37,099 bases of DNA, taken from Clostridia bacterium (lineage in GTDB: Bacteria; Bacillota; Clostridia; Christensenellales; Aristaeellaceae). This document shows positions 22,565 to 30,497 of the stretch, one piece after another. A program made the position numbers and the translations under genes. The stretch covers positions 1-37,099 of the forward strand of contig WQXF01000011.1 of NCBI GenBank assembly GCA_009784985.1, given 5' to 3'. The notes below the pieces were generated by a model. It did not search any database. It had not been told where the DNA came from and saw only the letters and a program-made list of their open reading frames with translations. Within the stretch, counting starts at the first letter, position 1; each line of letters opens with the position of its first letter.

Positions 22565-22793
22565 CATATCAGCGCAATGAACGGGAACCGATGCTTTTCC
22601 CTGGCCAGAGAGCTGCCGGTTGGTGCAAGGCAGCCCAAGGAAGGCGTCTCGCTCGCCCCGGAGCGTGTGGCAGTTGCCGCCGGTTTGCAGCCGTTATCCT
22701 GCCTTGAGTGGGCGGCCTTTTGTATGGCCGTCAACAAGAGTGGTACCACGGAACAACGTTTCGTCTCTTGCAATTGGAGGCGAAGCGTTTTTT
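22565..22793 (+). ncRNA. T-box leader RNA of leuS, ending in a terminator
   Basis: This is a tRNA-sensing antitermination element. Stem I features: AGAGAG and the distal-loop region CTGCCGGTTGGTGCAAGGCAG around 22608-22633. On the 3' side GTCTCGCTCGCCCCGGAG contains two CTC triplets (22648-22650 and 22652-22654); the second is best placed to be the leucine specifier codon. The T-box sequence AGTGGTACCACGGAA (22739-22753) would capture the uncharged tRNA end. The terminator is CGTTTCGTCTC (22757-22767) pairing with GAGGCGAAGCG (22777-22787) plus six T (22788-22793). Uncharged tRNA-Leu should stabilise the antiterminator and switch leuS on. Confidence 0.88.
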
Positions 22794-22820
22794 GTACAAA
22801 AAAGCTTTGGAGGAATCACC

Positions 22821-25250
22821 ATGCGGATCAATCCCTATGCCCCAAACGAAATCGAACCCAAGTGGCAGCGTTTCTGGGCCGAACAACGGGCCTTTTGCGC
22901 AAAAAGCTACTTCTCCCGCCCCAAGTTTTTTGGGCTCATTGAGTTCCCGTATCCTTCGGGCAGCGGCCTGCACGTAGGCCACCCGCGCTCCAACACCGCC
23001 ATCGACATCATCGCACGCAAGCGGCGCATGGAGGGCTACAACGTGCTGTTCCCCATGGGTTGGGACGCCTTTGGCCTGCCCACGGAAAACTACGCCATCA
23101 AAAACAAGATCCATCCCCGCATCGTCACCCAGCAAAATGTGGATCACTTCCGTACGCAGCTGCAAAGGCTGGGTTTCTCTTTCGATTGGTCGCGGGAGGT
23201 GGACACCACCGATCCCGCGTACTACAAGTGGACCCAATGGATCTTTTTGAAGCTGCATGCCCACGGCCTGGCCTACAAAGCCGAGATGCCCGTAAACTGG
23301 TGCGTGAGCTGCAAGTGCGGGCTGGCCAACGAAGAGGTTGTAGACGGCGTATGCGAGCGGTGCAATGGCGAGGTGGTGCGCCGTGTGCGCAACCAGTGGA
23401 TGCTGCGCATCACCGAGTACGCGCAAAAGCTGCTGGACGGGCTGGACGATGTGGACTTTATCGAAAAGGTCAAAACCCAGCAGCGCAACTGGATCGGCCG
23501 CAGCGAGGGCGCGGAGGTTGATTTCGCCATTGAATCCAGTGAAGACACCAGCGATGTCATCCGCGTATTTACAACAAGGCCGGACACGCTTTTTGGCGCG
23601 ACATATATGGTGCTCTCCCCCGAGCACCCGCTGGTGGACGCGCTCATCGCCCGGGGCACGGTAACCAACGCCCAGGCCGTGGCCGAATACCGGGCCGCCG
23701 CCGCCCGCAAAAGCGACTTTGAGCGCACCGAGCTAGCCAAGGATAAATCCGGCGTACCCCTGGAGGGCGTATGCGCCATCAACCCGGCCACCGGCAAACC
23801 CATCCCCGTATGGATCAGCGACTATGTGCTGGTAACTTACGGCACGGGAGCCATCATGGCCGTGCCCGGCCACGACACCCGGGACTGGGAGTTTGCCAGC
23901 AAGTTTGGCCTGCCCATCGTGGAGGTGGTGGCCGGCGGCAACGTGACCGAAGGAGCCTACACCGACGTAGCCGACGGTGTGCTGGTGAACTCCGGCTTTA
24001 TCAACGGCCTGCGGGTGGCCGAGGCCAAACAAAAGATCACCGATTGGCTCATCGAAAAGGGGCTGGGCGAACGGAAAGTCAACTACAAACTGCGGGATTG
24101 GGTGTTTAGCCGCCAGCGGTACTGGGGGGAACCCATCCCCATGGTGGAATGCCCCTGCTGCGGTTTTGTGCCCGTGCCCGAGGATCAACTGCCCATCACC
24201 CTGCCCGAGGTGGAGCGTTACGAACCCACGGACAGCGGCGAATCCCCGTTAGCGGCCATCACCGATTGGGTAAACACCATTTGCCCCAAATGCAACGGCC
24301 CCGCCAAGCGCGAAACCGACACCATGCCCCAGTGGGCCGGTTCCAGCTGGTACTTTATGCGCTACGCCGACCCCCACAACGCCGACGCCCTGGCTTCCAA
24401 AGAAGCGCTGGCTTACTGGTTGCCGGTGGATTGGTACAACGGCGGCATGGAACACACCACGCTGCACCTGCTCTACAGCCGGTTCTGGCATCGTTTTCTG
24501 TACGATATCGGCGTGGTGCCCACCCCGGAACCCTATCAAAAACGTACCTCTCACGGTATGATCCTGGGCGAAAACAGCGAGAAGATGTCCAAATCCCGCG
24601 GCAATGTAATCAACCCCGACGACATCGTGGACGTAATGGGGGCCGACGCCTTCCGCCTGTACGAAATGTTTATGGGGGCCTTTGATCAGGCCATTCCGTG
24701 GTCCACTAAGGGTGCCCACGGCTGCCGCCGCTTTTTAGACCGGGTTTGGCGGCTGCAAGAAATCCTAACCGACAGCGAAGAGATTTCCCCAGCCTTGGCC
24801 GCCAGCGTACACGGGGCCATCAAAAAAGTAACCGAAGACTACGAACGCATGAAGTTTAACACCGCCATCGCCGCCATGATGTCCCTGGTGAACGACCTCA
24901 CGGCCGCGGGCAGCGTAACCCGTGGCGAACTGCGGGCGCTGTTGCTGATCCTAAGCCCGGTTGCGCCCCATATCGCCGAGGAGATGTGGGAAGCCAACAG
25001 CTTCGGCGGAACGATATATGCCCAGCCCTGGCCCGCCTGGGACGAAGCGGCGCTCCACGCCGACACCGTAGAAATCGCGGTGCAAATCAACGGCAAGGTG
25101 CGCGGGCGCATCGATGTGCCCGCCGATATGACGCCCGAGCAGGCCGCCGAACAACTGCCCAGCCACGAAAAGGTGGCGGAATTGCTAGCCGGCAGGCCGA
25201 TCCGCAAACTGGTATTTGTGCAGGGAAGGTTATTAAATATCGTAATATAG
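22821..25250 (+). CDS. leuS: Leucyl-tRNA synthetase (809 aa)
   Basis: Class I synthetase charging tRNA-Leu. Signature motifs: PYPSGSGLHVGH (HIGH equivalent at 51-54), EKMSKSRGN (KMSKS at 588-592), a zinc-type cluster CVSCKCGLANEEVVDGVCER with a later Cys, and the CP1 editing domain with TTRPDTLFGATYMVLSPEHP and GTGAIMAVPGHDTRD. The C-terminal anticodon-binding part ends with ...RKLVFVQGRLLNIVI. Length (~800) is normal for bacterial LeuRS. ATG 22821 is chosen because TTTGGAGGAATCACC precedes it and the family begins near MRINPYAPNEIE; upstream in-frame codons fall in the T-box RNA. It is GC-rich, in contrast to the mobile regions. Confidence 0.98.
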   Translation: MRINPYAPNEIEPKWQRFWAEQRAFCAKSYFSRPKFFGLIEFPYPSGSGLHVGHPRSNTAIDIIARKRRMEGYNVLFPMGWDAFGLPTENYAIKNKIHPRIVTQQNVDHFRTQLQRLGFSFDWSREVDTTDPAYYKWTQWIFLKLHAHGLAYKAEMPVNWCVSCKCGLANEEVVDGVCERCNGEVVRRVRNQWMLRITEYAQKLLDGLDDVDFIEKVKTQQRNWIGRSEGAEVDFAIESSEDTSDVIRVFTTRPDTLFGATYMVLSPEHPLVDALIARGTVTNAQAVAEYRAAAARKSDFERTELAKDKSGVPLEGVCAINPATGKPIPVWISDYVLVTYGTGAIMAVPGHDTRDWEFASKFGLPIVEVVAGGNVTEGAYTDVADGVLVNSGFINGLRVAEAKQKITDWLIEKGLGERKVNYKLRDWVFSRQRYWGEPIPMVECPCCGFVPVPEDQLPITLPEVERYEPTDSGESPLAAITDWVNTICPKCNGPAKRETDTMPQWAGSSWYFMRYADPHNADALASKEALAYWLPVDWYNGGMEHTTLHLLYSRFWHRFLYDIGVVPTPEPYQKRTSHGMILGENSEKMSKSRGNVINPDDIVDVMGADAFRLYEMFMGAFDQAIPWSTKGAHGCRRFLDRVWRLQEILTDSEEISPALAASVHGAIKKVTEDYERMKFNTAIAAMMSLVNDLTAAGSVTRGELRALLLILSPVAPHIAEEMWEANSFGGTIYAQPWPAWDEAALHADTVEIAVQINGKVRGRIDVPADMTPEQAAEQLPSHEKVAELLAGRPIRKLVFVQGRLLNIVI

Positions 25251-25275
25251 CCGCACCCCCGCATTCTGCCCCTGG

Positions 25276-25369
25276 GACCAGGGCCAAGGCCCTGGTCGGT
25301 TAAGGGGGGTAATGGGGGGTGCAGGGGGGAGGTAGGGGGGAAATCGAAATCCCCCCTCCTCCCTCCTGC
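25276..25369. repeat. GC-rich hairpins downstream of leuS
   Basis: GACCAGGGCC (25276-25285) pairs perfectly with GGCCCTGGTC (25288-25297) around two bases. About 25 nt later a purine tract with GGGGGG (25335-25340) faces CCCCCC (25351-25356), and the adjoining GGAGG/CCTCC tracts extend the stem imperfectly. The first hairpin lies 26 nt after the leuS stop but lacks a T-run. The G-rich tract might form a quadruplex. Other than this and the folT leader, the 25251-25669 gap holds no gene. Confidence 0.45.
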
Positions 25370-25444
25370 GTCCCCGTTCGTGGTAGCGAAATATGTACAA
25401 AACCGAATTGAATAGGGATATTTCGCCCTTTGGAAACCTTCGCC

Positions 25445-25473
25445 TTGCACTTCGTATTTATATGCAGTATACT
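25445..25473 (+). promoter_or_regulatory. Promoter of the folT leader
   Basis: TTGCAC (25445-25450) and TATACT (25468-25473) are 17 bp apart. Transcription would start ~20 nt before the riboswitch. Confidence 0.6.
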
Positions 25474-25500
25474 GTGCCCATCCGCTGTGATTCGTAAGAA

Positions 25501-25613
25501 GGGCAGGAAAGGCTAACATGCGTTAAGTGCTTCCGCTCGGGGATCGATCGGGAGACGAAGAGGGCACACGATTCCACGTGCCTTCGCGGTAGGTTGGCTG
25601 CATCCCACTGTCC
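25501..25613 (+). ncRNA. Tetrahydrofolate riboswitch
   Basis: The core matches the folate aptamer as I know it: GCGTTAAGTG (25520-25529), GGGGAT, CGAAG, and CGCGGT followed by a TGCATCC-type strand (25599-25605). The outer stem P1 is GGGCAG (25501-25506) with CTGTCC (25608-25613), one G-U pair. It lies directly before a folate-type ECF transporter gene, the most common location of this riboswitch, which supports the identification. Confidence 0.8.
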
Positions 25614-25622
25614 GTCGGTTGG

Positions 25623-25668
25623 ACACCTTCACGAATCCCGTCAGGGAAAAAATGTGGAGGTGTTTTTT
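25623..25668 (+). terminator. Riboswitch expression platform: terminator that also contains the folT ribosome site
   Basis: ACACCTTCAC (25623-25632) pairs with GTGGAGGTGT (25654-25663, one wobble) and is followed by T at 25663-25668. The ribosome site GGAGGTG (25656-25662) of folT lies inside the 3' arm, so the stem could block both transcription and translation when tetrahydrofolate is bound. Confidence 0.7.
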
Positions 25669-25669
25669 C

Positions 25670-26206
25670 ATGTCTTCTTTTCGCTCTCTTTTTCGTGATT
25701 CCGCCGCGGAACTGCGCAAGCCCCATACGCTGGTGCTCACCGCCTTGCTCACCGCGCTACAAATCGTAACTATGCTGTTTGCGTTGGATGTACTGCCCAC
25801 TCTGCGCATCAGTTTTGCGTTTGTTTTCCAGGCAGCTGCCGGTATGTTATTTGGGCCGGTGGTGGCCGCCATGCAATGTGTGGCGGCAGACTTGATCCGA
25901 AGCTTTTTGTTTCCCGTGGGCGCCTTCTTTCCGGGATATACACTCACGGCATTGCTCACCGGCGTGGTGTACGGCTGTTTCTTTTATCGGAGACCCGTAA
26001 CCTGGCCCCGGGCGCTGTGCGCCAAGGGGCTGGTGAATGTGGTGTTGCATATCGGCCTCAACACGTTTTGGATGTCCCTTATGCTCAACCAGGGCATTTG
26101 GGCCATCCTGCCCGAGAGGGTACTCAAAAACCTAGGGTTATTGGCACTAGAAGTGCCGCTGCTGGTGATCACATACACCATTTTATTGCGGATTCCGCGC
26201 CGTTAG
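25670..26206 (+). CDS. folT: Folate ECF transporter S component (178 aa)
   Basis: Substrate-binding membrane subunit of an energy-coupling-factor folate importer; it works with the shared EcfA/EcfA'/EcfT module, not encoded here. About six membrane helices start at LVLTALLTALQIVTMLFALD, followed by LRISFAFVFQAAAGMLFGPV (the typical S-component ISFxF...GxxFGP pattern), VAAMQCVAADLIRSFLFPVG and FFPGYTLTALLTGVVYGCFF. Length (~180) is typical. ATG 25670 follows GGAGGTG with 7-nt spacing; the longer frame would start inside the leader RNA. The upstream riboswitch identifies the substrate as a folate. Confidence 0.88.
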   Translation: MSSFRSLFRDSAAELRKPHTLVLTALLTALQIVTMLFALDVLPTLRISFAFVFQAAAGMLFGPVVAAMQCVAADLIRSFLFPVGAFFPGYTLTALLTGVVYGCFFYRRPVTWPRALCAKGLVNVVLHIGLNTFWMSLMLNQGIWAILPERVLKNLGLLALEVPLLVITYTILLRIPRR

Positions 26207-26316
26207 GCATTCGCTACCCACCCTTATCATTTTTTTAATAATGCGCAAAAAGAGAGAAAATGGGGTATACTATCATCGGGTTTTTATATGCCATTGTTGC
26301 CTGAGAGGAGAATTGT

Positions 26317-28824
26317 ATGAGCACCCCCGCAAAAAAGCCCGCCAAAAAATCGGGCCGCCTCTTTACCATCCTGATCATCTCGCTGGTGGCGGTGGGCATC
26401 GGTGTTATCGTTTACCCCTTTGCGCTCATCGCCATCGACGAATACACCAAAAACCAAATCGTAGCGGAATTTGAAAGGGAGTTCCCCATTTTCCGCGCCG
26501 AAGAGGATTTTGAAATGCTGGACGAAGCCGCCATCGCCGCGATGCCGGTGGTATCGGTTCCCCGGTGGACCTCCGAGGAGGTGGCCTCTGCCAATGCGCT
26601 ATTGGATGGAACCAGCGTGGAGCTGGTGGGCGATCTGCCCATCGACCTGCCCTTTGCGCCGGTCACCATGCCGCCCATCATCATAACCCCCACCGCAGCG
26701 CCCCTTGCTGGTGTGGCAACGATTCCTTATGGAGATATGGCCGCCGTTGAGCCTGGGCAACATCTGGCCTCGCTGCCGGATCCGCCCATGGATGTGAGCG
26801 GGGCCTTGCTGGCCCAGGTTCCACCCGGTAACGAGCAGGTGCTTGACCTAGCCAGCGCAAGCGCGCTGCAACCCCAGGTGGGCTTGGGCAATCAGCCTAT
26901 CGCCCAAGAGGGCGCAAACGCGGCCCAGCCCTTGGCCGGATTGGAAAGCCAGGCCATCGCCCAGGCGGGCATAGACGCACCCCAAACTCTGGCCGGGTTG
27001 GACAGCCAGGCCATCGCCCAAGCGGGCATTGACGCGCCCCAAACTCTGCCCGGATTAGACAGCCAATCCCTGGCCGGGTTGGAAGGCCAACCCATCGCCC
27101 AGGCAGACGCAAACACGTCCGAACCCCAAGCCGGGTTGGACAGCCAGGCCATCGCCCAAGCGGGCATTGACGCGCTCCAGCCTTTGGTTGGCTTGGATAG
27201 CCAGGCCCTGGTCGGTTTGGAAAGCCAGCCCTTCGCCCAGGCCAGCATTTATGCGTCCAACGCCCTAGCTGGGTTGGCCACCCAGCTCACCGCCCAAACA
27301 GGCGCCGAATCTCAGCCCTTGGCTGGGCTGGACAATCAATCCGTTGCCCAGGCTGCTCTGGATGCGCCTCAATCCTTGGCCGGATTGGATAGTCAACCCA
27401 TTGCCCAAGCGGGCATAGACCCGCCCCAATCCCTGGCCAGCTTGGATACCCAAACGGCTGCCAACACACCCCAAACCCAGGCCGACCCCGTTATCCAACA
27501 CACCGGCCAAACCGCCGCCAACGCATCCGAGCCCTTAACTAGCCTCAGTACCCAGTCCGGCGTGCAAGCCGGTGGAACGCAAGGGCAGCAACCAGTGTTA
27601 TCGGCTTTAGAAGGCACCCTTCCGGTATCCAACGAGAGTGTTTTATCAAAAAATGAGGCCAGTGAGGGCAATGAAGGCAATGTGGCCTCTCCCCAACTAA
27701 CGCCAGCTCCTCCTACTCAAGCGCCTATTGAAATATCTACCCAAGCGCCTGCTGAAGCACCTACCGAAGCGCCCCGGGAAACAGCCCTTGCCCCAGTGAA
27801 TGAAGCCGTAAATGAAGCCGTAAACGAAGCTATAAATGAAGCTGTGTCCGAAGCAGATAGCCCGCTAGGGCCCGTGGACCCACGCACCGCCTTCCAATTG
27901 CGCGACGCCGCGCCCGTGTATTACGAAGATTTTGTGCGAATACTCGACGAGGCCAACGGGCTGGCCGCCGGGCTGGCCACCTTCTCCCCGTATTCGGAAG
28001 AAAGGCGGCAAGTGGATTCCCCCACCGAGCTTACGGTGGCCAGCATCAACAGCCAGGTTAGGGCAGTGCGCAACCTGCTGAACATATTCCAAACCCTGCC
28101 CAGCGCCCGGGATGCCGTGGCTCCCTTTATGAGCGCCAACGACCCGTCTGTGGTATACAACGTGGCCCTGCGGGACGGCGTACAATTCCTGGCCGCCGAT
28201 CTAACCGCCCTGGATCAAGTGGTGAACCAATTTGCGCGGATCAAACGTTTCCCCCGTGCGCGGGATCAAATTCAGCTCGGATTCGACCACTCCGTGGAAC
28301 TGGTGGATCAAACGCTGAACCTGCTGGACTACATGGCCCTGCAATTGAACGAAAGGGATACCGAAGCCTACCTGCGCAGCCGCTCCGCCTCCATGGTGGG
28401 CGAAACCGAAGCGGTGTATCTGTTGGAACTTCCCTCCTTGCGACTCAAGATCGGCTGCTTCCCCAACGTTACGTTTGAGCAGATGTACAGCGGCATGCGC
28501 AAGGGCGCGGCGCTGTATCCGCGGGTAGGCACGCCCAACACCAACACCAATATCTCCATGATCGCCCACCGCTCCGGCTCAGCCCCCTTCTTTGAGGATA
28601 TAGACAAGCTGAAGTCCGGCGATACCGTGCTGCTGCATACCCGGGGCCTGGGCTCCTACCGTTACTTGGTGGAGCGTGTGTTTGTGGTGGAAGAAGACGA
28701 TTGGACCCCCATGCACACCTTGGGGTATCCGGCGCTCACGCTGGTTTCTTGCGAGGAGTACCGGGGCGTGATTTACGGCAGGCGCATTATGGTGCACTGT
28801 AAGCTGGTAGGTATTGCGCGGTAA
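26317..28824 (+). CDS. Sortase with a very long repeat-rich extracytoplasmic region (835 aa)
   Basis: A membrane-anchored cysteine transpeptidase. A basic N-terminus (residues 1-13) precedes one membrane helix (FTILIISLVAVGIGVIVYPF, ~15-36). Residues ~130-185 are a linker. Residues ~186-395 are imperfect repeats of ~18-20 residues built on LAGLDSQAIAQAGIDAPQ. An Ala/Pro/Glu-rich stretch follows, with EAVNEAVNEAINEAVSEA (~493-510). Residues ~525-690 are helical. The C-terminal ~140 residues are a sortase: H751 (IAHRSGSAPFF), C812 (LTLVSCEEYRG) and R822/R823 (YGRRIMVHCKL), all three catalytic residues present. Typical sortases are 200-300 residues, so the extra ~500 residues are unusual. The start has a GAGAGGAG site. 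Confidence 0.85.
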   Translation: MSTPAKKPAKKSGRLFTILIISLVAVGIGVIVYPFALIAIDEYTKNQIVAEFEREFPIFRAEEDFEMLDEAAIAAMPVVSVPRWTSEEVASANALLDGTSVELVGDLPIDLPFAPVTMPPIIITPTAAPLAGVATIPYGDMAAVEPGQHLASLPDPPMDVSGALLAQVPPGNEQVLDLASASALQPQVGLGNQPIAQEGANAAQPLAGLESQAIAQAGIDAPQTLAGLDSQAIAQAGIDAPQTLPGLDSQSLAGLEGQPIAQADANTSEPQAGLDSQAIAQAGIDALQPLVGLDSQALVGLESQPFAQASIYASNALAGLATQLTAQTGAESQPLAGLDNQSVAQAALDAPQSLAGLDSQPIAQAGIDPPQSLASLDTQTAANTPQTQADPVIQHTGQTAANASEPLTSLSTQSGVQAGGTQGQQPVLSALEGTLPVSNESVLSKNEASEGNEGNVASPQLTPAPPTQAPIEISTQAPAEAPTEAPRETALAPVNEAVNEAVNEAINEAVSEADSPLGPVDPRTAFQLRDAAPVYYEDFVRILDEANGLAAGLATFSPYSEERRQVDSPTELTVASINSQVRAVRNLLNIFQTLPSARDAVAPFMSANDPSVVYNVALRDGVQFLAADLTALDQVVNQFARIKRFPRARDQIQLGFDHSVELVDQTLNLLDYMALQLNERDTEAYLRSRSASMVGETEAVYLLELPSLRLKIGCFPNVTFEQMYSGMRKGAALYPRVGTPNTNTNISMIAHRSGSAPFFEDIDKLKSGDTVLLHTRGLGSYRYLVERVFVVEEDDWTPMHTLGYPALTLVSCEEYRGVIYGRRIMVHCKLVGIAR
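26871..27470 (+). repeat. In-frame tandem repeats inside the sortase gene
   Basis: About ten imperfect copies of a 54-60-nt unit encode (L/A)AGL(D/E)SQ(A/P)IAQAG(I/A)DAPQ. Some copies are shortened or lack the IAQ half. Third-base differences between copies show that the protein repeat, rather than only the DNA, has been conserved. Repeat number is likely to vary between strains by slippage or recombination. Confidence 0.85.
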
Positions 28825-28963
28825 CCGGAATCCCCCCGCCACTGCGGTGGCCCTCCCCCCTTTAACAAGGGGGGTTAAGGGATCTTAGCAAAGTCTATAT
28901 TCTAAACCCTACCTCCCTTGTTAAAGGGAGGAGGACCGCCGCAGCGGTGGAGGGATTCTGCCG
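28825..28963. repeat. Imperfect palindromic intergenic repeat (MITE/REP-like)
   Basis: The left arm (CCGGAATCCCCCCGCC..., 28825-28877, including CCACTGCGGTGG and CCCTTTAACAAGG) is mirrored by the right arm (28906-28963, including CCTTGTTAAAGGG, CCGCCGCAGCGG and GGAGGGATTCTGCCGG). The ~30-nt centre is AT-rich. Both arms contain small internal hairpins. This type of palindromic unit with CCCTTTAACAAGGGAGG is, from memory, scattered through many clostridial genomes. It separates the sortase gene from the DUF951/signal-peptidase operon and holds no gene. Confidence 0.7.
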
Positions 28964-29007
28964 GGCGATTTTGGCAATAGCAAGATTGTTGCATTCCATA
29001 CTTTATC

Positions 29008-29036
29008 TTGTAATTACCGAAGGGAGTTGTTATAAT
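29008..29036 (+). promoter_or_regulatory. Promoter of the DUF951-signal peptidase operon
   Basis: TTGTAA (29008-29013), 17-bp spacer, TATAAT (29031-29036). Confidence 0.65.
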
Positions 29037-29070
29037 AGGGCGGCGACTTTGGACTTGGAGGTCGTAACAA

Positions 29071-29277
29071 ATGGACGAGCTGCGGTTGGGTGACCTGGTG
29101 CAAATGCGCAAAACCCATCCCTGTGGCAGCGATCGCTGGCGCATCATTCGCGTTGGCGCGGACATCAAAATTAAGTGCGCGGGTTGCAGCCGCATCGTGA
29201 TGCTGGATCGACAGGAGTTCCTAAAGCGCATGAAAAAGCTGCTGGAGCGTGCGGAAGAAGGTATCCCAAATCCATGA
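29071..29277 (+). CDS. DUF951 family protein (68 aa)
   Basis: A short conserved Firmicutes protein of unknown function. The family pattern is complete: LRLGDLVQMRKTHPCGSDRW, then IIRVGADIKIKCAGCSRIVM and a basic C-terminal helix (DRQEFLKRMKKLL). The two CxxC-like positions (C in HPCGS and CAGC) suggest metal binding or a small SH3-like barrel. A TTGGAGGT ribosome site precedes the ATG. The stop codon overlaps the next gene's start (ATGA, 29274-29277), so it is translationally coupled to the first signal peptidase. Confidence 0.9.
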   Translation: MDELRLGDLVQMRKTHPCGSDRWRIIRVGADIKIKCAGCSRIVMLDRQEFLKRMKKLLERAEEGIPNP

Positions 29278-29813
29278 CCCTCGCCGCCAAAAAAAAGAAG
29301 CGTATACGGCGTCCACCGGCCTGGCTGCGCCCGGTGAGCGCACTATCGGCCGTGCTGGCGATCATATTGTTGTTGTATGCGCTGGTACTTGATTTGCGCC
29401 CGGTGCAAGGGGACTCCATGGAGCCCACGCTGCACGAAGGGGAGTGGGTGCTGATCCTTAGGCCAAGCTTTGCCCTACGCGGGCCAAAGTACGGAGATTT
29501 GGCCGTGTTCATCCCCGCCGCCGTAGGCGACGCCTGGATCAAACGGGTGGTGGGTCTGCCCGGCGATGTGCTCCACGCAGAAGAAGGCCGACTATACCGC
29601 AACGGCGAGCCGGTAAGCGAGGGATACTTGGCCGAAACCACGCCGGCCTTCTCCGCCATCAAATCTTGGAGCAATGAGTACCTGGTATTGGGCGATCACC
29701 GAACCAACAGCTCCGACTCCCGGGAACAGGTGATCGGCGCAATTCCCCGCAACCAATTGCACGGCAGAGCCGTCTATGTAATATGGCCGCCATCAGCATG
29801 GCGCCCATTATAA
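29274..29813 (+). CDS. lepB: Type I signal peptidase, first of three (179 aa)
   Basis: Membrane-bound serine/lysine protease that removes signal peptides from exported proteins. A basic N-terminus and one membrane helix (~17-40, SALSAVLAIILLLYALVL) precede the catalytic serine S48 (QGDSMEPTL) and general-base lysine K90 (WIKRVVGLPGD). The C-terminal box GDHRTNSSDSR (140-150) is present. The ATG overlaps the DUF951 stop. It is the most divergent and shortest of the three: box E begins GDHR where the others have GDNR. Confidence 0.92.
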   Translation: MTLAAKKKKRIRRPPAWLRPVSALSAVLAIILLLYALVLDLRPVQGDSMEPTLHEGEWVLILRPSFALRGPKYGDLAVFIPAAVGDAWIKRVVGLPGDVLHAEEGRLYRNGEPVSEGYLAETTPAFSAIKSWSNEYLVLGDHRTNSSDSREQVIGAIPRNQLHGRAVYVIWPPSAWRPL

Positions 29814-29844
29814 CAGACATGTTTTATAGAAAGAAGGCACTTTT

Positions 29845-30471
29845 ATGGCCGAAATCACTCCAGCGTCGAACGCAAGCCGTGTAAGGCGCTCCAAAAAAGA
29901 CCGGAAAAACAAACCCAAAAAGAGCCTAAAGCGCGAGATCCTTGAATGGACGCTCACCATCGCGCTGGCGGTGGGCTTGGCCCTGGTAATCCGCACCGTA
30001 TGGTTTGAGCCCGTGCGCGTGGAAGGCAACTCCATGCTCAGCACCCTGGCCAACGGCGAGCTAATGATCGCCACCAAGTGGGATTATTTATGGAACGACC
30101 CTCAGCGGTTTGATGTGGTGATCTGCAAATACCCTGACCGCAACGCCATCTTTGTAAAGCGCGTGATCGGCCTGCCGGGCGATACCGTGGAGATTCAAAG
30201 CGGCAAACTGTACATCAACGGCGAGGTGATCGATCAGCCCTTTGATTTGGTGCCCGACACCCGGGACTTCCCCTCGGGCGCGTACACCAACAAAAACGCC
30301 GTGGTGCCCGAAGGCCACTTTTTTGTGATGGGCGACAACCGCAACAACAGCAACGACAGCCGCAACCTGGATGTGGAAGCGCTGCCCCGCAGTATGATCC
30401 GGGGTCATGTGCGCTACGTGGTTTTTCCCTTTGACAAGATTCGCCCCATACTCGATTTCAGACCCGAATAG
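29845..30471 (+). CDS. lepB: Type I signal peptidase, second of three (208 aa)
   Basis: Same enzyme family: a long basic N-terminus (RRSKKDRKNKPKKSLKR), membrane helix ~33-52 (LEWTLTIALAVGLALVIR), catalytic S63 (VEGNSMLSTL), K105 (FVKRVIGLPGD) and GDNRNNSNDSRN near the C-terminus. All catalytic boxes are intact. It begins 31 nt after the first copy, with AGAAAGAAGG upstream of the ATG. It is much closer to the third copy than to the first, so copies two and three probably arose by a tandem duplication. Confidence 0.93.
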   Translation: MAEITPASNASRVRRSKKDRKNKPKKSLKREILEWTLTIALAVGLALVIRTVWFEPVRVEGNSMLSTLANGELMIATKWDYLWNDPQRFDVVICKYPDRNAIFVKRVIGLPGDTVEIQSGKLYINGEVIDQPFDLVPDTRDFPSGAYTNKNAVVPEGHFFVMGDNRNNSNDSRNLDVEALPRSMIRGHVRYVVFPFDKIRPILDFRPE

Positions 30472-30497
30472 CATGACAAACGAAGGGAGACGCCTCC

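Noticed and set aside
22731-23627. 298-codon minus-strand frame opposite leuS
   Set aside because: It is a shadow of a GC-rich coding region. The plus strand has complete LeuRS motifs and a T-box leader.
26892-27248. Long minus-strand frames opposite the sortase repeats (repeated WLSNPA/WAMAW units)
   Set aside because: They are antisense shadows of the repeat region with no start signals and unlikely composition.
26871-27470. Regularly spaced repeats resembling a CRISPR array
   Set aside because: The repeats are in frame with the sortase gene, degenerate, ~54-60 nt with no unique spacers, and vary at third codon positions. They are protein repeats.
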